Assembly (NCBI GenBank): GCA_026414265.1
Contig: JAOAJI010000006.1
Location: 1 to 49,371, forward strand
Direction: 5' to 3'
Length of the DNA stretch: 49,371 bases
Source: Microcaldota archaeon
GTDB taxonomy: Archaea > Micrarchaeota > Micrarchaeia > Anstonellales > SKW190
Shown here in pieces: positions 10,036 through 18,127 of this stretch; the first letter of the stretch is position 1; each line of letters starts with the position of its first letter. Position numbers and translations under genes: made by a program. A model generated the notes under the pieces. That model was not told the DNA's origin. It worked only from the letters and a program-made list of their open reading frames with translations, and did not search any database.

Positions 10036-11295
10036 ATGAAACTCGATTATTTGGTTGCAAGAGAAATTTTAGATTCACGAGGTAATCCTACTGTAGAGGT
10101 AGAGATGCATTGTAATGGAAAAATAGAAATTGCTTCGGCACCTTCAGGAGCAAGCACAGGCTCTTTTGAAGCAATAGAGCTAAGGGACGATGAAAAAGCA
10201 CGTTATCACGGAAAAGGAGTAAGGAATGTAGTCAATATGATAAATGGAAAAGTTAGAAAAAGTATCCTTTCGCAAGAATTCAATAGCTTGAGAGAATTCG
10301 ATGAATTTCTAATTAAATTAGATGGTACAGAAAACAAATCTAACCTTGGTGCAAACGCAACCACTGCATTATCTGTATGCTTCGCAAAGATTTATGCTGT
10401 TGTTAATAACATGCAGCTATACGAGTACATCAACAAAGAATTCCACAAAAATGTGTACAAAATTCCTGTACCTTTTGCTAACATATTAAATGGAGGTAAA
10501 CACGCAGGTAACAATTTAGCCATTCAGGAATTCATGATAGTACCATTAACTGAGAAATATTCAGAGGCTATGCAGGCAGTGAGCGAGATCTACCACGAAT
10601 TAAAAGGAATTCTTAAGAACAAATACGGAAGCCAAGCGATAAACGTTGGTGACGAAGGAGGCTTCGCGCCTAACCTGAACAACTGTGAAGAGGCTATAGA
10701 ACTCATTACACAAGCAATCCAAAATTTAGGTTACCAGAAAAACGTCAGAATCTCTTTAGACGCTGCAGCAAGTTCTTTTTACGAAAAAAAAGCATACAAA
10801 ATTGACGGGAAATCGCTTAGCGCAGACAATCTTTTAGACTACTATGTTGAGCTGGTTAAAAAGTATAAGTTGTTTTCTATAGAAGACCCGTTCAATGAAG
10901 ACGACTTCGAATCTTTTGCCAAATTATTGAAAGAAGTAAAAGGAAAATGTAGGATAGTAGGAGACGATTTAACTGTCACAAACAAAAAAAGAGTTGAACA
11001 AGCAGTAAAACAGAAAAGTATAGATACTCTGCTATTAAAAGTTAATCAAATAGGTACTGTTAGTGAAGCATTTGATGCTGCTCACATGATATTGAGTGCA
11101 AAAGGACAAGTAATTGTTTCTCACAGGTCAGGAGAGACTGAAGACAATTGGTTAGCTGATTTGGCTACTGGAATGCATGCTCTTGGTATTAAGCTAGGGG
11201 CGCCTGCAAGAGGCGAAAGAACAGCCAAATACAACAGACTTTTAAGAATAGAAACAAAAAACAGGCTGATAAAGTACATTGGCCATTACATTTAA
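10036..11295 (+). CDS. eno: Enolase (phosphopyruvate hydratase)
   Basis: This glycolytic enzyme interconverts 2-phosphoglycerate and phosphoenolpyruvate in the cytoplasm. At 419 residues it has the normal length. Family motifs are intact: the N-terminal AREILDSRGNPTVEVE, the flexible loop SGASTGSFEA, GDEGGFAPN, the metal ligands in SIEDPF and GDDLTVTN, LLLKVNQIGT, and the C-terminal SHRSGETED. An SD-like GAGGGAGT sits upstream of the ATG, and it closely follows nnr. The codons are ordinary for the window. This is the clearest core carbon-metabolism gene here. Confidence 0.97.
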   Translation: MKLDYLVAREILDSRGNPTVEVEMHCNGKIEIASAPSGASTGSFEAIELRDDEKARYHGKGVRNVVNMINGKVRKSILSQEFNSLREFDEFLIKLDGTENKSNLGANATTALSVCFAKIYAVVNNMQLYEYINKEFHKNVYKIPVPFANILNGGKHAGNNLAIQEFMIVPLTEKYSEAMQAVSEIYHELKGILKNKYGSQAINVGDEGGFAPNLNNCEEAIELITQAIQNLGYQKNVRISLDAAASSFYEKKAYKIDGKSLSADNLLDYYVELVKKYKLFSIEDPFNEDDFESFAKLLKEVKGKCRIVGDDLTVTNKKRVEQAVKQKSIDTLLLKVNQIGTVSEAFDAAHMILSAKGQVIVSHRSGETEDNWLADLATGMHALGIKLGAPARGERTAKYNRLLRIETKNRLIKYIGHYI

Positions 11296-11331
11296 TTAAT
11301 TAAAAAATTTAAATAGTTTAATAAGCCATAA

Positions 11332-12222
11332 TTAGTGCTTGTAGTAGAAAGTAAGGCCATCATAACCTATTATAACATCAGACTCACTTATTTTTAATTC
11401 TTTAGAGAATCTACATATCTCGTCTTTTATCTCTTTTTCAAGATACCTGTTACTGATGTGAACTAAAACCAATTTTTTTGCATTACTCTTTTGAAATACT
11501 TCCAATGCATCTTTTATTGTTGAATGCTTGCGCTCAAGTGCAAGGTGCTTGTCTTTTGACAAGTAAGTTGCTTCATGGAATAATAGATCCACATCTTTAG
11601 AATGAGTGATTACGTTATCAGAGTATTGTGTATCAGAAGTATATACCATAGAGAACGATTTTCTCAATTGCGTCACTTCTTCTAATCTAATAATTTTATC
11701 AGAAACGATTATTTTGCCTTTTTCAAGAAGTTTTTTGAACATTAACCCAGGAATGTTTTCTAAACTAAGTGCTTTTAATTTTTCTTTCATGAAAACTCGT
11801 TTTGGCCTGAACTCGACTTTGAAACCAAACGAAGATTCTTCATGGTTTGTCTTAAAAGCAGAGATTTCAAAGTCCTTATGAAAATAGATTTTACCTTCCT
11901 CGAGTAATTTAAGGTCAACGAAATCAAACCTTTTAATTAACTTAAATCCTTTTGGTGCAAATACATTTAATTTGCCTTTGAAATCGTTCAAACGTAGAGT
12001 TTCAAGAAGACCATACAAGCCAAGAAAATGATCTAGATGCAAATGAGATATAAATATTGAATCTATGCTACCAAAAGGTACTTTGTGTCTAATTAGTTCT
12101 CTTTGTGTTCCTTCTCCTATATCAAACAAAAATACTTTGTCGTATTTCATTGCCAGGCATGGCATGGCTCTCTGTATGCTTGGTATAGTACCTCCTGAGC
12201 CTATCAAAACAATCCTAATCAT
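11332..12222 (-). CDS. rnz: Ribonuclease Z, tRNA 3' end processing
   Basis: The 296-residue protein is a short-form tRNase Z of the metallo-beta-lactamase fold, which cuts pre-tRNA after the discriminator base. Visible motifs are the N-terminal GSGGTIPS segment, the zinc motif HLHLDHFLGL near residue 60, the family loop with HEATY, and the late HxSxxD (KHSTIKDAL) and VLVHISNRY motifs. The length is typical of archaeal enzymes. It converges with enolase across a 36-bp gap. A TATA-like CATATATTAATA lies just upstream of the ATG, implying a short or absent leader. It is relevant locally because two tRNAs in this window lie only 15-19 nt from downstream coding genes. Confidence 0.92.
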   Translation of the reverse strand: MIRIVLIGSGGTIPSIQRAMPCLAMKYDKVFLFDIGEGTQRELIRHKVPFGSIDSIFISHLHLDHFLGLYGLLETLRLNDFKGKLNVFAPKGFKLIKRFDFVDLKLLEEGKIYFHKDFEISAFKTNHEESSFGFKVEFRPKRVFMKEKLKALSLENIPGLMFKKLLEKGKIIVSDKIIRLEEVTQLRKSFSMVYTSDTQYSDNVITHSKDVDLLFHEATYLSKDKHLALERKHSTIKDALEVFQKSNAKKLVLVHISNRYLEKEIKDEICRFSKELKISESDVIIGYDGLTFYYKH

Positions 12223-12270
12223 CGTATGATATTAATATATGAAAGTTTTTATGGTTAAGTAGATAACATT

Positions 12271-12288
12271 TTAAAAAATTAAAAAAAG
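12271..12288 (-). terminator. Oligo-T terminator after the SPFH operon
   Basis: On the minus strand, just past the stop of the SPFH gene, two oligo-T runs (CTTTTTTTAATTTTTTAA) occur in the gap before rnz. Archaeal transcription commonly ends at such U-rich runs. There is no strong hairpin. Confidence 0.45.
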
Positions 12289-12308
12289 CTAAGACAAGGC
12301 ATTAGAGG

Positions 12309-13208
12309 CTACTTTTTTTGAGGCTTATTATCCTGTTGGCCAATATTTGTATCAGGATTTGCTATGTTTTTACTGAGTTTCTCTAGCATAGCTGTAAATT
12401 CCATAGGGATAACAAATTTCGTTGATGGTGCTTTTCCAACTTCTTCAAGTGCTTTTAACTGCCATAAAGTTAAGGCAGATCCCCTTAAGTAATTGTTTGC
12501 TGCATCAGCCACTATCCTTATGCTTTCTGCCTCTCCTTTAGCGAGTATAATTTTAGCCTGTCTTTGACCCTCGCTTTTCAATATTTCAGCTTCTTTCTGA
12601 CCCTCTGCTTCAAGAATAGCGCTCTGCCTGTTTCCTTCTGCCTCTAAAATCATCGCTCTTTTCGTTCTCTCAGCAGCCATTTGTTTGGTCATAGCATCTC
12701 TTATTGGTGCTGGTGGTTCTATCTCTTTTATTTCTACTGCTTCAGCCTTAACACCCCACTTGTCAGTAGATTCATCTAAAGTTTCTCTCAGTTTAGTGTT
12801 TATTACCTCTCTTTTTGAAAGGCAATCATCCAAGTTCATGTCACCTATGATGCTTCTCAAGGTAGTCTGAGCTAACCTGATAGTGGCATGCTGGAAATCC
12901 TCTACCTCTAAAACAACTCTTTGTGGGTCTATGACCCTGTAATAAATGACTGCGTCTACACCTACAGTAGCGTTGTCTTTAGTAATTACATCCTGCCTAG
13001 GCACTTCAAGGGTCTTTATTCTCAAATCAGTTATGCGCATCTCTTCAATAAATGGAATAACTATGACTAATCCAGGGCCATAAACACCTGCAAATTTTCC
13101 AAGTGTGAACTTGACTCCCCTTTCGTACTCTTTCAATACTCTAACTGAAATCGCCATTAAAACTACAAAACCTAAAGCAACGCCAATAACACATATAGTC
13201 GTTACCAT
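12309..13208 (-). CDS. SPFH-domain (stomatin/prohibitin-like) membrane protein
   Basis: I place the start at the internal ATG 13208 (299 residues) because AGGTGA lies 7 nt before it; the track's upstream start adds 12 unlikely residues. One N-terminal membrane helix (about 5-25) is followed by EYERGVKFTLGKF, the SPFH/Band-7 core (KTLEVPRQDVITKDNATVGV, then LRSIIGDMNLDDCLSKRE). A long Ala/Glu-rich coiled coil comes next (MTKQMAAERTKRAMILEAEG and similar repeats). This is the stomatin/paraslipin pattern, which assembles oligomers at membranes and partners with NfeD proteins. It lies 49 nt downstream of a second SPFH gene, with an NfeD-like gene divergent from the pair. The family call is firm; the cargo or partner protease is unknown. 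Confidence 0.93.
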   Translation of the reverse strand: MVTTICVIGVALGFVVLMAISVRVLKEYERGVKFTLGKFAGVYGPGLVIVIPFIEEMRITDLRIKTLEVPRQDVITKDNATVGVDAVIYYRVIDPQRVVLEVEDFQHATIRLAQTTLRSIIGDMNLDDCLSKREVINTKLRETLDESTDKWGVKAEAVEIKEIEPPAPIRDAMTKQMAAERTKRAMILEAEGNRQSAILEAEGQKEAEILKSEGQRQAKIILAKGEAESIRIVADAANNYLRGSALTLWQLKALEEVGKAPSTKFVIPMEFTAMLEKLSKNIANPDTNIGQQDNKPQKK

Positions 13209-13257
13209 ATCATTGTCACCTTGTTGACATGAACATACAATCATTAAAATTTTTTTA

Positions 13258-14697
13258 TTATTCTTGACCTTCTATTCCTTTCAAGCTATTTGAAAGTCCT
13301 TTAACATCCATCGGTAAAATTACATTTGTTTTTTCTGAAGAATTTAGTTTTTTCCACGTGTCTAATTCCCAAATTGTCAAGGCCACTCCACGCAATAACC
13401 TCATAGCTTCTTCTGAAATTATTTTAATGCTTTCAGCCTCTCCGTTAGCCAAGTTAACTTTAGCTTTTGCTATTCCTTCTGCAACTATTTCATATGATCG
13501 TTTTATTCCATCTGCGTTAATTATAGAAACTTCTCTCCTGCCTTCGCTTTCTATTATAATTGCTCGTTTAGTTCTCTCAGCCTTTATTTGTGTCATCAAC
13601 GCGTTTAATAAATTTTCGTCTATTGGTCTGATTCTGCCTATTTCAGCGTTTATGAACTCTATACCCCAATCGTGGCCATAATCAACTAACGAATCCCTAA
13701 TTCTTTTGTTTATCTCTTCCCTGTTGGTGTTTAAGTAATCAAATTCCATTGACCCTACTATGGACCTTAAAGCTGTCAAAGTAATGTTGATTGTAGCTAA
13801 TTCGTAAGTTGCAACAGAAAGTATAGTTTTACTCACGTCAACTATTCTGTAATAGATAGCAACTTCAATCAAAACATTTGCGTTGTCTTTTGTAATAACT
13901 TTTTGTAATGGCACTTCAATAGTGTGAATCCTCTTATCTGCTGCAGCTACTACATCCAGCAAAGGGATTATGAAGTTAAAACCTGGATTTAATTTTCTGA
14001 TCAATCTTCCAAATCTGAAGATTAAACCTTCTTCATATTGCATTACAACTACAAAAGACCTCATGATTAACAGAAATATTAGAGAGAAAAGTAGAGTAAT
14101 CATGAGCGGCACTGTTTTATTTAAATAAATTAGAAAAGCCAAAGGAAAAAATGAATAAACAACAAGCTTGAACCCCCTATACTGTCTTCTTTCTAAGTGG
14201 AAATCAATACCGTGAACTACAAAATGGGCTGATAAAAACGTAATATAACTCTCTAACATGTATTGGTAATTGAAAAAAAACAAGTACATGAGAATAAACA
14301 GAGAAATTGTCATGTCCTTGATAAAATGATTAACTCTGACTCTGTAGAAAGGAAGAAATGCTACTAATAAAACTAATGAAATGAAGAAAAAATGATTATA
14401 AATATGCATTTTAGCTACATCTATAATAACTGCTAAAACAGGCATAAGTAAAAGAGGCACAAAAGTCCTTAGTGAAGGATATAAAGAATGATAACTCCAA
14501 CTCTCTCTAATAAGGTCAGCTGACCTAGGTTCATTTGCAGGTCTGTCAACATAAATCACTCTTTTATATGGCTTGTATACATTATACATTTTGGAAGTAA
14601 ACAAAGTATCAGAAATCATATCTGAAGAAGTGTTGCTTGAAGTTTGAGTTTGCTTGCTTTCAGCAGTTTTTTGCTTTTTACTCATATAATTAATCAT
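13258..14697 (-). CDS. Large SPFH-domain protein with N-terminal multi-pass membrane region
   Basis: The protein has 479 residues. About 75 hydrophilic residues come first, then about four or five membrane segments (about 75-220), unusual for a stomatin. After these is a normal Band-7 core (MQYEEGLIFRFGRLIRKLNP, VPLQKVITKDNANVLIEVAI, LRSIVGSMEFDYLNTNREEI) and an Ala/Glu-rich coiled coil. The core is clearly paralogous to the adjacent 299-residue protein, pointing to a tandem duplication in which one copy gained a membrane module. The start could be ATG 14697 or ATG 14685; neither has a strong SD. It is probably co-transcribed with the next gene. Hetero-oligomerisation of the two SPFH proteins is an inference. 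Confidence 0.9.
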   Translation of the reverse strand: MINYMSKKQKTAESKQTQTSSNTSSDMISDTLFTSKMYNVYKPYKRVIYVDRPANEPRSADLIRESWSYHSLYPSLRTFVPLLLMPVLAVIIDVAKMHIYNHFFFISLVLLVAFLPFYRVRVNHFIKDMTISLFILMYLFFFNYQYMLESYITFLSAHFVVHGIDFHLERRQYRGFKLVVYSFFPLAFLIYLNKTVPLMITLLFSLIFLLIMRSFVVVMQYEEGLIFRFGRLIRKLNPGFNFIIPLLDVVAAADKRIHTIEVPLQKVITKDNANVLIEVAIYYRIVDVSKTILSVATYELATINITLTALRSIVGSMEFDYLNTNREEINKRIRDSLVDYGHDWGIEFINAEIGRIRPIDENLLNALMTQIKAERTKRAIIIESEGRREVSIINADGIKRSYEIVAEGIAKAKVNLANGEAESIKIISEEAMRLLRGVALTIWELDTWKKLNSSEKTNVILPMDVKGLSNSLKGIEGQE

Positions 14698-14746
14698 AAA
14701 AAAATATTATGAAACTATTTTTAACTATATTCTCTAAATTTTTTAT

Positions 14747-15160
14747 ATGGACTTTTCAATTCTTTTAATCATACTTGGTGCAATCGCACTTTTTGCTGAA
14801 CTTTTTTTACCATCAGGAATAGTAGGCGCACTGGGGATTGGTTTAATCGTAGCTGGGGCATTGCTGTTTCTAAATGTAGACACAAATATTTCGATGATAA
14901 TAGGCGCACTTTCAACGATACTATCTGTTATCGCGATATTGATATATGCAAAGCATCTTCAAAAAAAGCCGATAAAAACTGGTGCAGAAAGTTTGGTGGG
15001 AAAAGAGGCCAAAGTCTTGAAGAACTTCAAGGACGGCAAAGGACTTGTAGTTGTTGAGTCACAAACATGGACCTGTGAATCGATTAAAGGAAAAAACTAC
15101 AAAAAAGGACAAATTGTAAAAATACTTAATTACGAAGGCGTTCATTTGAAAGTAGAATGA
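14747..15160 (+). CDS. NfeD-like membrane protein with C-terminal OB fold
   Basis: The 137-residue protein has three closely spaced membrane segments (residues about 3-65) and then a soluble beta domain (LVGKEAKVLKNFKDGKGLVV to KILNYEGVHLKVE), the NfeD C-terminal OB-fold pattern. It lacks the N-terminal ClpP-like protease of long NfeD proteins, so it is the short form. NfeD and stomatin genes are widely found together. Here NfeD is divergent from two SPFH genes across only 49 bp, which supports a shared function at the membrane. The ATG is close to a TATA-like stretch (TTTTTTATATGG), suggesting a leaderless mRNA. Confidence 0.85.
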   Translation: MDFSILLIILGAIALFAELFLPSGIVGALGIGLIVAGALLFLNVDTNISMIIGALSTILSVIAILIYAKHLQKKPIKTGAESLVGKEAKVLKNFKDGKGLVVVESQTWTCESIKGKNYKKGQIVKILNYEGVHLKVE

Positions 15161-15175
15161 GCTAATAAGAATAAA

Positions 15176-16162
15176 TTACGTTACTAGTTCTGTTGCTTGT
15201 AAGCCAAAGATTGTAACCAAGTAAAACACATATAGTGCTATAAGAATCATACCTTCCTTGTTGCCTAGCTTTTTCGACGTTATAGCAAAGTATAAAAATA
15301 GTGAATTAGCGATTATTGCAAATAATAAAGCAGCTATAAATACGTTTAATGTTAAATCAATAGGATTGATTACTGCAGAACTGCCTAATACTATAGTTAA
15401 TGTTGTTAGATTTGCTCCTATGGCATCTCCTAAAGCTAAACCATATTTCTTTTTTCTTATTGCTTGTAAACTGACTGTCATTTCAGGCAATGAAGTACCA
15501 ACTGCTATCAAAGTAGCTCCAATAAAACTTTCTGCCAATCCTACCATCTCTGCCAATTTGACAGCGTATCTAACGACCATAGATGAACTAAAGAGAACTA
15601 TCAGAATTCCTACGAAAAAATACAAAAATTCTTGCAAAGCTTTGTGTTTGGTTACATGTTCAAGTTCATTTCGATTGTGAGAATTGTGATGGTTATCAGT
15701 CCCGTAATCCTTCAGATAGTTTCTAAAGTACCAAAAACCTATTCCCAACAAAATTATGCCTTCTATTTGCGTCAATGCATCGCCATAAAAATTAACGTGA
15801 AAAATTATGTAAACTGAAATAATCGTAGTTAAAATCAAGATTACAACAACTTGCTTGATCTCTTTCATCGTTATTGAAAAACCGTACAAAAATGCACCTA
15901 GACCTAATATTAAACATATATTGGCGATATTAGAGCCAAAAACGTTTCCTGCTGAAATTGAACCTTTGTTATTTATTGATGATATAATACCAACTGATAA
16001 CTCAGGTAAAGAAGTTGAAAACGCAACTAGAATTACACCTATTGCTAACGTACTTATTCCAAAAAAATCTGCTAATCTAGATGCAGATATAACAACGTGT
16101 TCTGCCGATTTTAATAATATTATGATAAACACTAACAACAAAGTTAATTCAACTAAAGCCAT
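15176..16162 (-). CDS. CaCA-family cation exchanger (Na+/Ca2+ exchanger-like)
   Basis: The 328-residue integral membrane protein has about ten helices and both alpha-repeats of the Ca2+:cation antiporter family. Alpha-1 is VAFSTSLPELSVGIISS with GNVFGSNIANICLILG. Alpha-2 is IAVGTSLPEMTVSLQA with GDAIGANLTTLTIVLG. The acidic residues in the two SLPE motifs are the family's cation ligands. A His/Asp/Asn-rich cytoplasmic loop (about 160-175) separates the halves. Exchange of Ca2+ for Na+ or H+ is expected from the family; the counter-ion cannot be told from sequence. It converges with the NfeD gene, 15 bp apart. Confidence 0.92.
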   Translation of the reverse strand: MALVELTLLLVFIIILLKSAEHVVISASRLADFFGISTLAIGVILVAFSTSLPELSVGIISSINNKGSISAGNVFGSNIANICLILGLGAFLYGFSITMKEIKQVVVILILTTIISVYIIFHVNFYGDALTQIEGIILLGIGFWYFRNYLKDYGTDNHHNSHNRNELEHVTKHKALQEFLYFFVGILIVLFSSSMVVRYAVKLAEMVGLAESFIGATLIAVGTSLPEMTVSLQAIRKKKYGLALGDAIGANLTTLTIVLGSSAVINPIDLTLNVFIAALLFAIIANSLFLYFAITSKKLGNKEGMILIALYVFYLVTIFGLQATELVT

Positions 16163-16218
16163 TGTTTAAAAAATCTAGTTATAAATTTAAAAACACTCTT
16201 TACTTTCTATCATGTAGT

Positions 16219-16230
16219 GCAAATTTAAGT
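16219..16230 (+). promoter_or_regulatory. TATA-like element upstream of tRNA-Ser
   Basis: GCAAATTTAAGT lies about 30-40 nt before the first base of tRNA-Ser, the spacing expected for an archaeal TATA box. The gap to the divergent exchanger gene is 96 bp and contains no ORF. Confidence 0.4.
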
Positions 16231-16258
16231 AACACAACAAAACTATGTTAAGATAGAT

Positions 16259-16369
16259 GCCGAGGTGGCGGAACCTGGTAACGCGCCAGACTTGAGATCA
16301 TTTTAAATTATTAAAAACATGAGATCTGGTTCCCTTACGGGATTCAGGGTTCAAATCCCTGCCTCGGCG
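16259..16369 (+). tRNA. tRNA-Ser(UGA) with a 27-nt intron
   Basis: The acceptor stem GCCGAGG pairs fully with CCTCGGC, with discriminator G at 16369. The T arm is CAGGG-TTCAAAT-CCCTG. After intron removal the anticodon arm is CCAGA-CTTGAGA-TCTGG, so the anticodon is TGA (16293-16295), reading UCA serine codons. The long variable arm (TCCC-TTAC-GGGA) fits a class II tRNA. The mature length is 84 nt; CCA is not encoded. The 3' side is followed 63 nt later by a hemerythrin-like gene. Confidence 0.95.
16297..16323 (+). other. Archaeal tRNA intron (position 37/38)
   Basis: Twenty-seven bases interrupt the anticodon loop after the base following the anticodon, the canonical archaeal site. Both junctions can fold as three-base AGA bulges around a central helix CTTG/CATG that has one U-U mismatch. 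That is a slightly relaxed bulge-helix-bulge target for the splicing endonuclease. The repeat GAGATC at both ends makes the exact cut ambiguous by a few bases from sequence alone. Confidence 0.8.
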
Positions 16370-16432
16370 TTAACACAAAACAATATAAAAAAGATAGTTG
16401 TAAATTTTAAATTTCAATAACCATATTTCTAC

Positions 16433-16885
16433 GTGAAAAAAATTGAAAGTTCAATTTCACTCTTTATGGTTAAAGACCATGCATTAATATATTCGTTTTT
16501 ACATGAATACTTTCAAGAAAAAAACTTGCAAAGAAAAATTCTTGCCAGAAGAAGGTTCCTGAGATTGCTGTGGAGGTTAAAAACGCACTTTGATTGGGAA
16601 GAGCTTCTTCTGTTCCCTCATCTAAAAGAAAAAAATTCTAAAGACATAAAACAATTAATAAATGAACATCAAGAAATCAAGCAACTACTCAAAGTAATTA
16701 ACGATAAAACAGAAAATGATGACTTCAGCACTGAAAAAGAAGAAAAAGAACTAGAGAAGTTATTAAAAAGACATTCTGAATTCGAAGACAAAAAACTGTA
16801 TCCAAAACTTGATAAAAAACTGAATGAAAAAGAAAAGAAAAAACTGATAGAAGAAATGATATCCCAAATAGCTACTGATTATTGA
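16433..16885 (+). CDS. Hemerythrin-like HHE domain protein
   Basis: The protein has 150 residues and starts at GTG. It is all-helical with the hemerythrin metal-ligand spacing: MVKDHALI (His), then HFDWEELLLFPHL (His...Glu...His), then INEHQEI (His), then RHSEFEDKKLYPKL (His...Glu). Such four-helix bundles bind a di-iron centre and handle O2, NO or iron. The C-terminal half is very Lys/Glu-rich. It stands between tRNA-Ser and the TrmJ-like gene, in the same direction. Fold and metal binding are well supported; the physiological ligand is unknown. Confidence 0.85.
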   Translation: MKKIESSISLFMVKDHALIYSFLHEYFQEKNLQRKILARRRFLRLLWRLKTHFDWEELLLFPHLKEKNSKDIKQLINEHQEIKQLLKVINDKTENDDFSTEKEEKELEKLLKRHSEFEDKKLYPKLDKKLNEKEKKKLIEEMISQIATDY

Positions 16886-16945
16886 TTTTGATTTTCAACT
16901 TGATTAGCATTCAGTTATAAAAATTAGTATTAGTTATAGACTATT

Positions 16946-17653
16946 ATGCAAATCTCAGTGGTTTTAGTAGGAACAGAATATCCTGTTAACTTAGGCATGG
17001 TTGCAAGACTTTGCAAAAACTTTGATGCTAAAGAATTAGTACTTGTAAATCCTTTAATTAAAAAAAATGATCCAACTGCTATAATGTACGCTAAACATGC
17101 TGTAGACTACCTTGAAAATGCTAAAGTGGTCAATTCATTGGATGATATCAAAAATGACTATGAGTTAATGATCGCCACTACAGGTGTAGTAGATAGGTTC
17201 AGAAACACTTTTAAAACTTATTACACGTTACAGGAATTTACTAAGCTAAAACACAACTCCAACAACATTGCGTTTGTTTTTGGTAGAGAAGGAATAGGAT
17301 TAAACGAACAAGAGATTAATTTTTGCGATTTTATTGTTCATATACCAGCTTCAAATAAATATCCTGTGCTGAATTTGGCTAATTCTGTTGCAATAATTTT
17401 ATATGCTACATACAACTACAAACCACGCAAAATGAAACTCCTTGACGGAGAACAAAAAAACAGACTTTATGAATATTTCAATTTTTTGGTTGATTACTCC
17501 AACAAATACGGAAAACTAAGAAATCCAAACAAAATTAAAGTTGCGTTCAAAAGACTGTTCTCGACTAATTTCGTACCTGAAAAAGAAGCTAAAGCTATCA
17601 TAGGCATTTTTAGAAGAATAAAAGAAGAACTAGAAAAAAAAGAAAAAATGTAA
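16946..17653 (+). CDS. TrmJ-like SPOUT tRNA 2'-O-methyltransferase
   Basis: The 235-residue protein has the SPOUT fold: VLVGTEYPVNLGMVARLCKN at the N-terminus, a middle FGREGIGLNEQEI motif, and the knot-region motif YPVLNLANSVAIILY that binds S-adenosylmethionine. This pattern matches TrmJ, which methylates ribose 32 in the anticodon loop. A Lys-rich helical C-terminal tail of about 70 residues probably helps bind RNA. It lies beside other tRNA-related genes. The exact target nucleotide is inferred from the family. Confidence 0.88.
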   Translation: MQISVVLVGTEYPVNLGMVARLCKNFDAKELVLVNPLIKKNDPTAIMYAKHAVDYLENAKVVNSLDDIKNDYELMIATTGVVDRFRNTFKTYYTLQEFTKLKHNSNNIAFVFGREGIGLNEQEINFCDFIVHIPASNKYPVLNLANSVAIILYATYNYKPRKMKLLDGEQKNRLYEYFNFLVDYSNKYGKLRNPNKIKVAFKRLFSTNFVPEKEAKAIIGIFRRIKEELEKKEKM

Positions 17654-17671
17654 CAACACGAAAACAAAAAT

Positions 17672-17694
17672 AATAAGCGTTGCTTATTTTCTCT
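17672..17694. terminator. Hairpin between convergent genes
   Basis: AATAAGC-GTT-GCTTATT is a perfect seven-base inverted repeat, followed on the plus strand by TTCTCTTTTT. It sits in the 30-bp convergent gap and overlaps the TAA stop of the DUF5752-like gene. It may end transcription of the TrmJ-like gene, or of both genes. Confidence 0.45.
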
Positions 17695-17968
17695 TTTTGA
17701 CTGCATCTATAAGTTTCATTCTTATAGCGATGTCGTCTGGAGAAATCTGGTCTATTCTTTCAGCAACCTTGTCCTCTCCAATGAACTTAAGCCAACCGCC
17801 AAAGTGTTTACCTTCAGTATGATAAACCAAACTAGGTAAAGGCACTTGCCATAACATCTCTTCAAATTCAACAATGTTTTTGGCTTGTCCAACCACTGTT
17901 CCATTAGGTAATTTGAAAACAAATTCTGTTCCTGGAGGACAATCAACAACCTTTTTCTTTGTAGGCAT
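17684..17968 (-). CDS. DUF5752-like small protein
   Basis: I choose ATG 17968 (94 residues) because GAGGGTGG lies 5 nt before it; the track start is an upstream GTG. The protein contains PPGTEFVFKLPNGTVVGQAK, EFEEMLWQVPLPSLVYHTEG and HFGGWLKFIGEDKVAERI. This is the pattern I associate with DUF5752, a small archaeal/bacterial domain of unknown role. No membrane segment or metal motif is seen. The family call is from memory of the pattern and needs a profile check. Confidence 0.65.
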   Translation of the reverse strand: MPTKKKVVDCPPGTEFVFKLPNGTVVGQAKNIVEFEEMLWQVPLPSLVYHTEGKHFGGWLKFIGEDKVAERIDQISPDDIAIRMKLIDAVKKRK

Positions 17969-18003
17969 ATAAACCACCCTCACATCAATGATAAAATAAT
18001 GAG

Positions 18004-18021
18004 ACCTTTAATATAAAAGGT
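18004..18021 (-). promoter_or_regulatory. Palindromic TATA region upstream of DUF5752-like gene
   Basis: ACCTTT-AATATA-AAAGGT is a perfect inverted repeat centred on an AT box. It lies 36-53 nt before the chosen start, so initiation about 25 nt downstream would leave a short leader carrying GAGGGTGG. The dyad could be an operator overlapping the TATA box. The remainder of the gap (18022-18127) shows nothing else I can support. Confidence 0.4.
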
Positions 18022-18127
18022 TATGCCTCAAAATACAGGAAATTCCGTAAATTATAAAATAAAGAAATGGAAGAAAGTGTTAGTGCAAAAATTTTTGCAA
18101 ATTTTTTATTCTAACTATATTGTTAGA

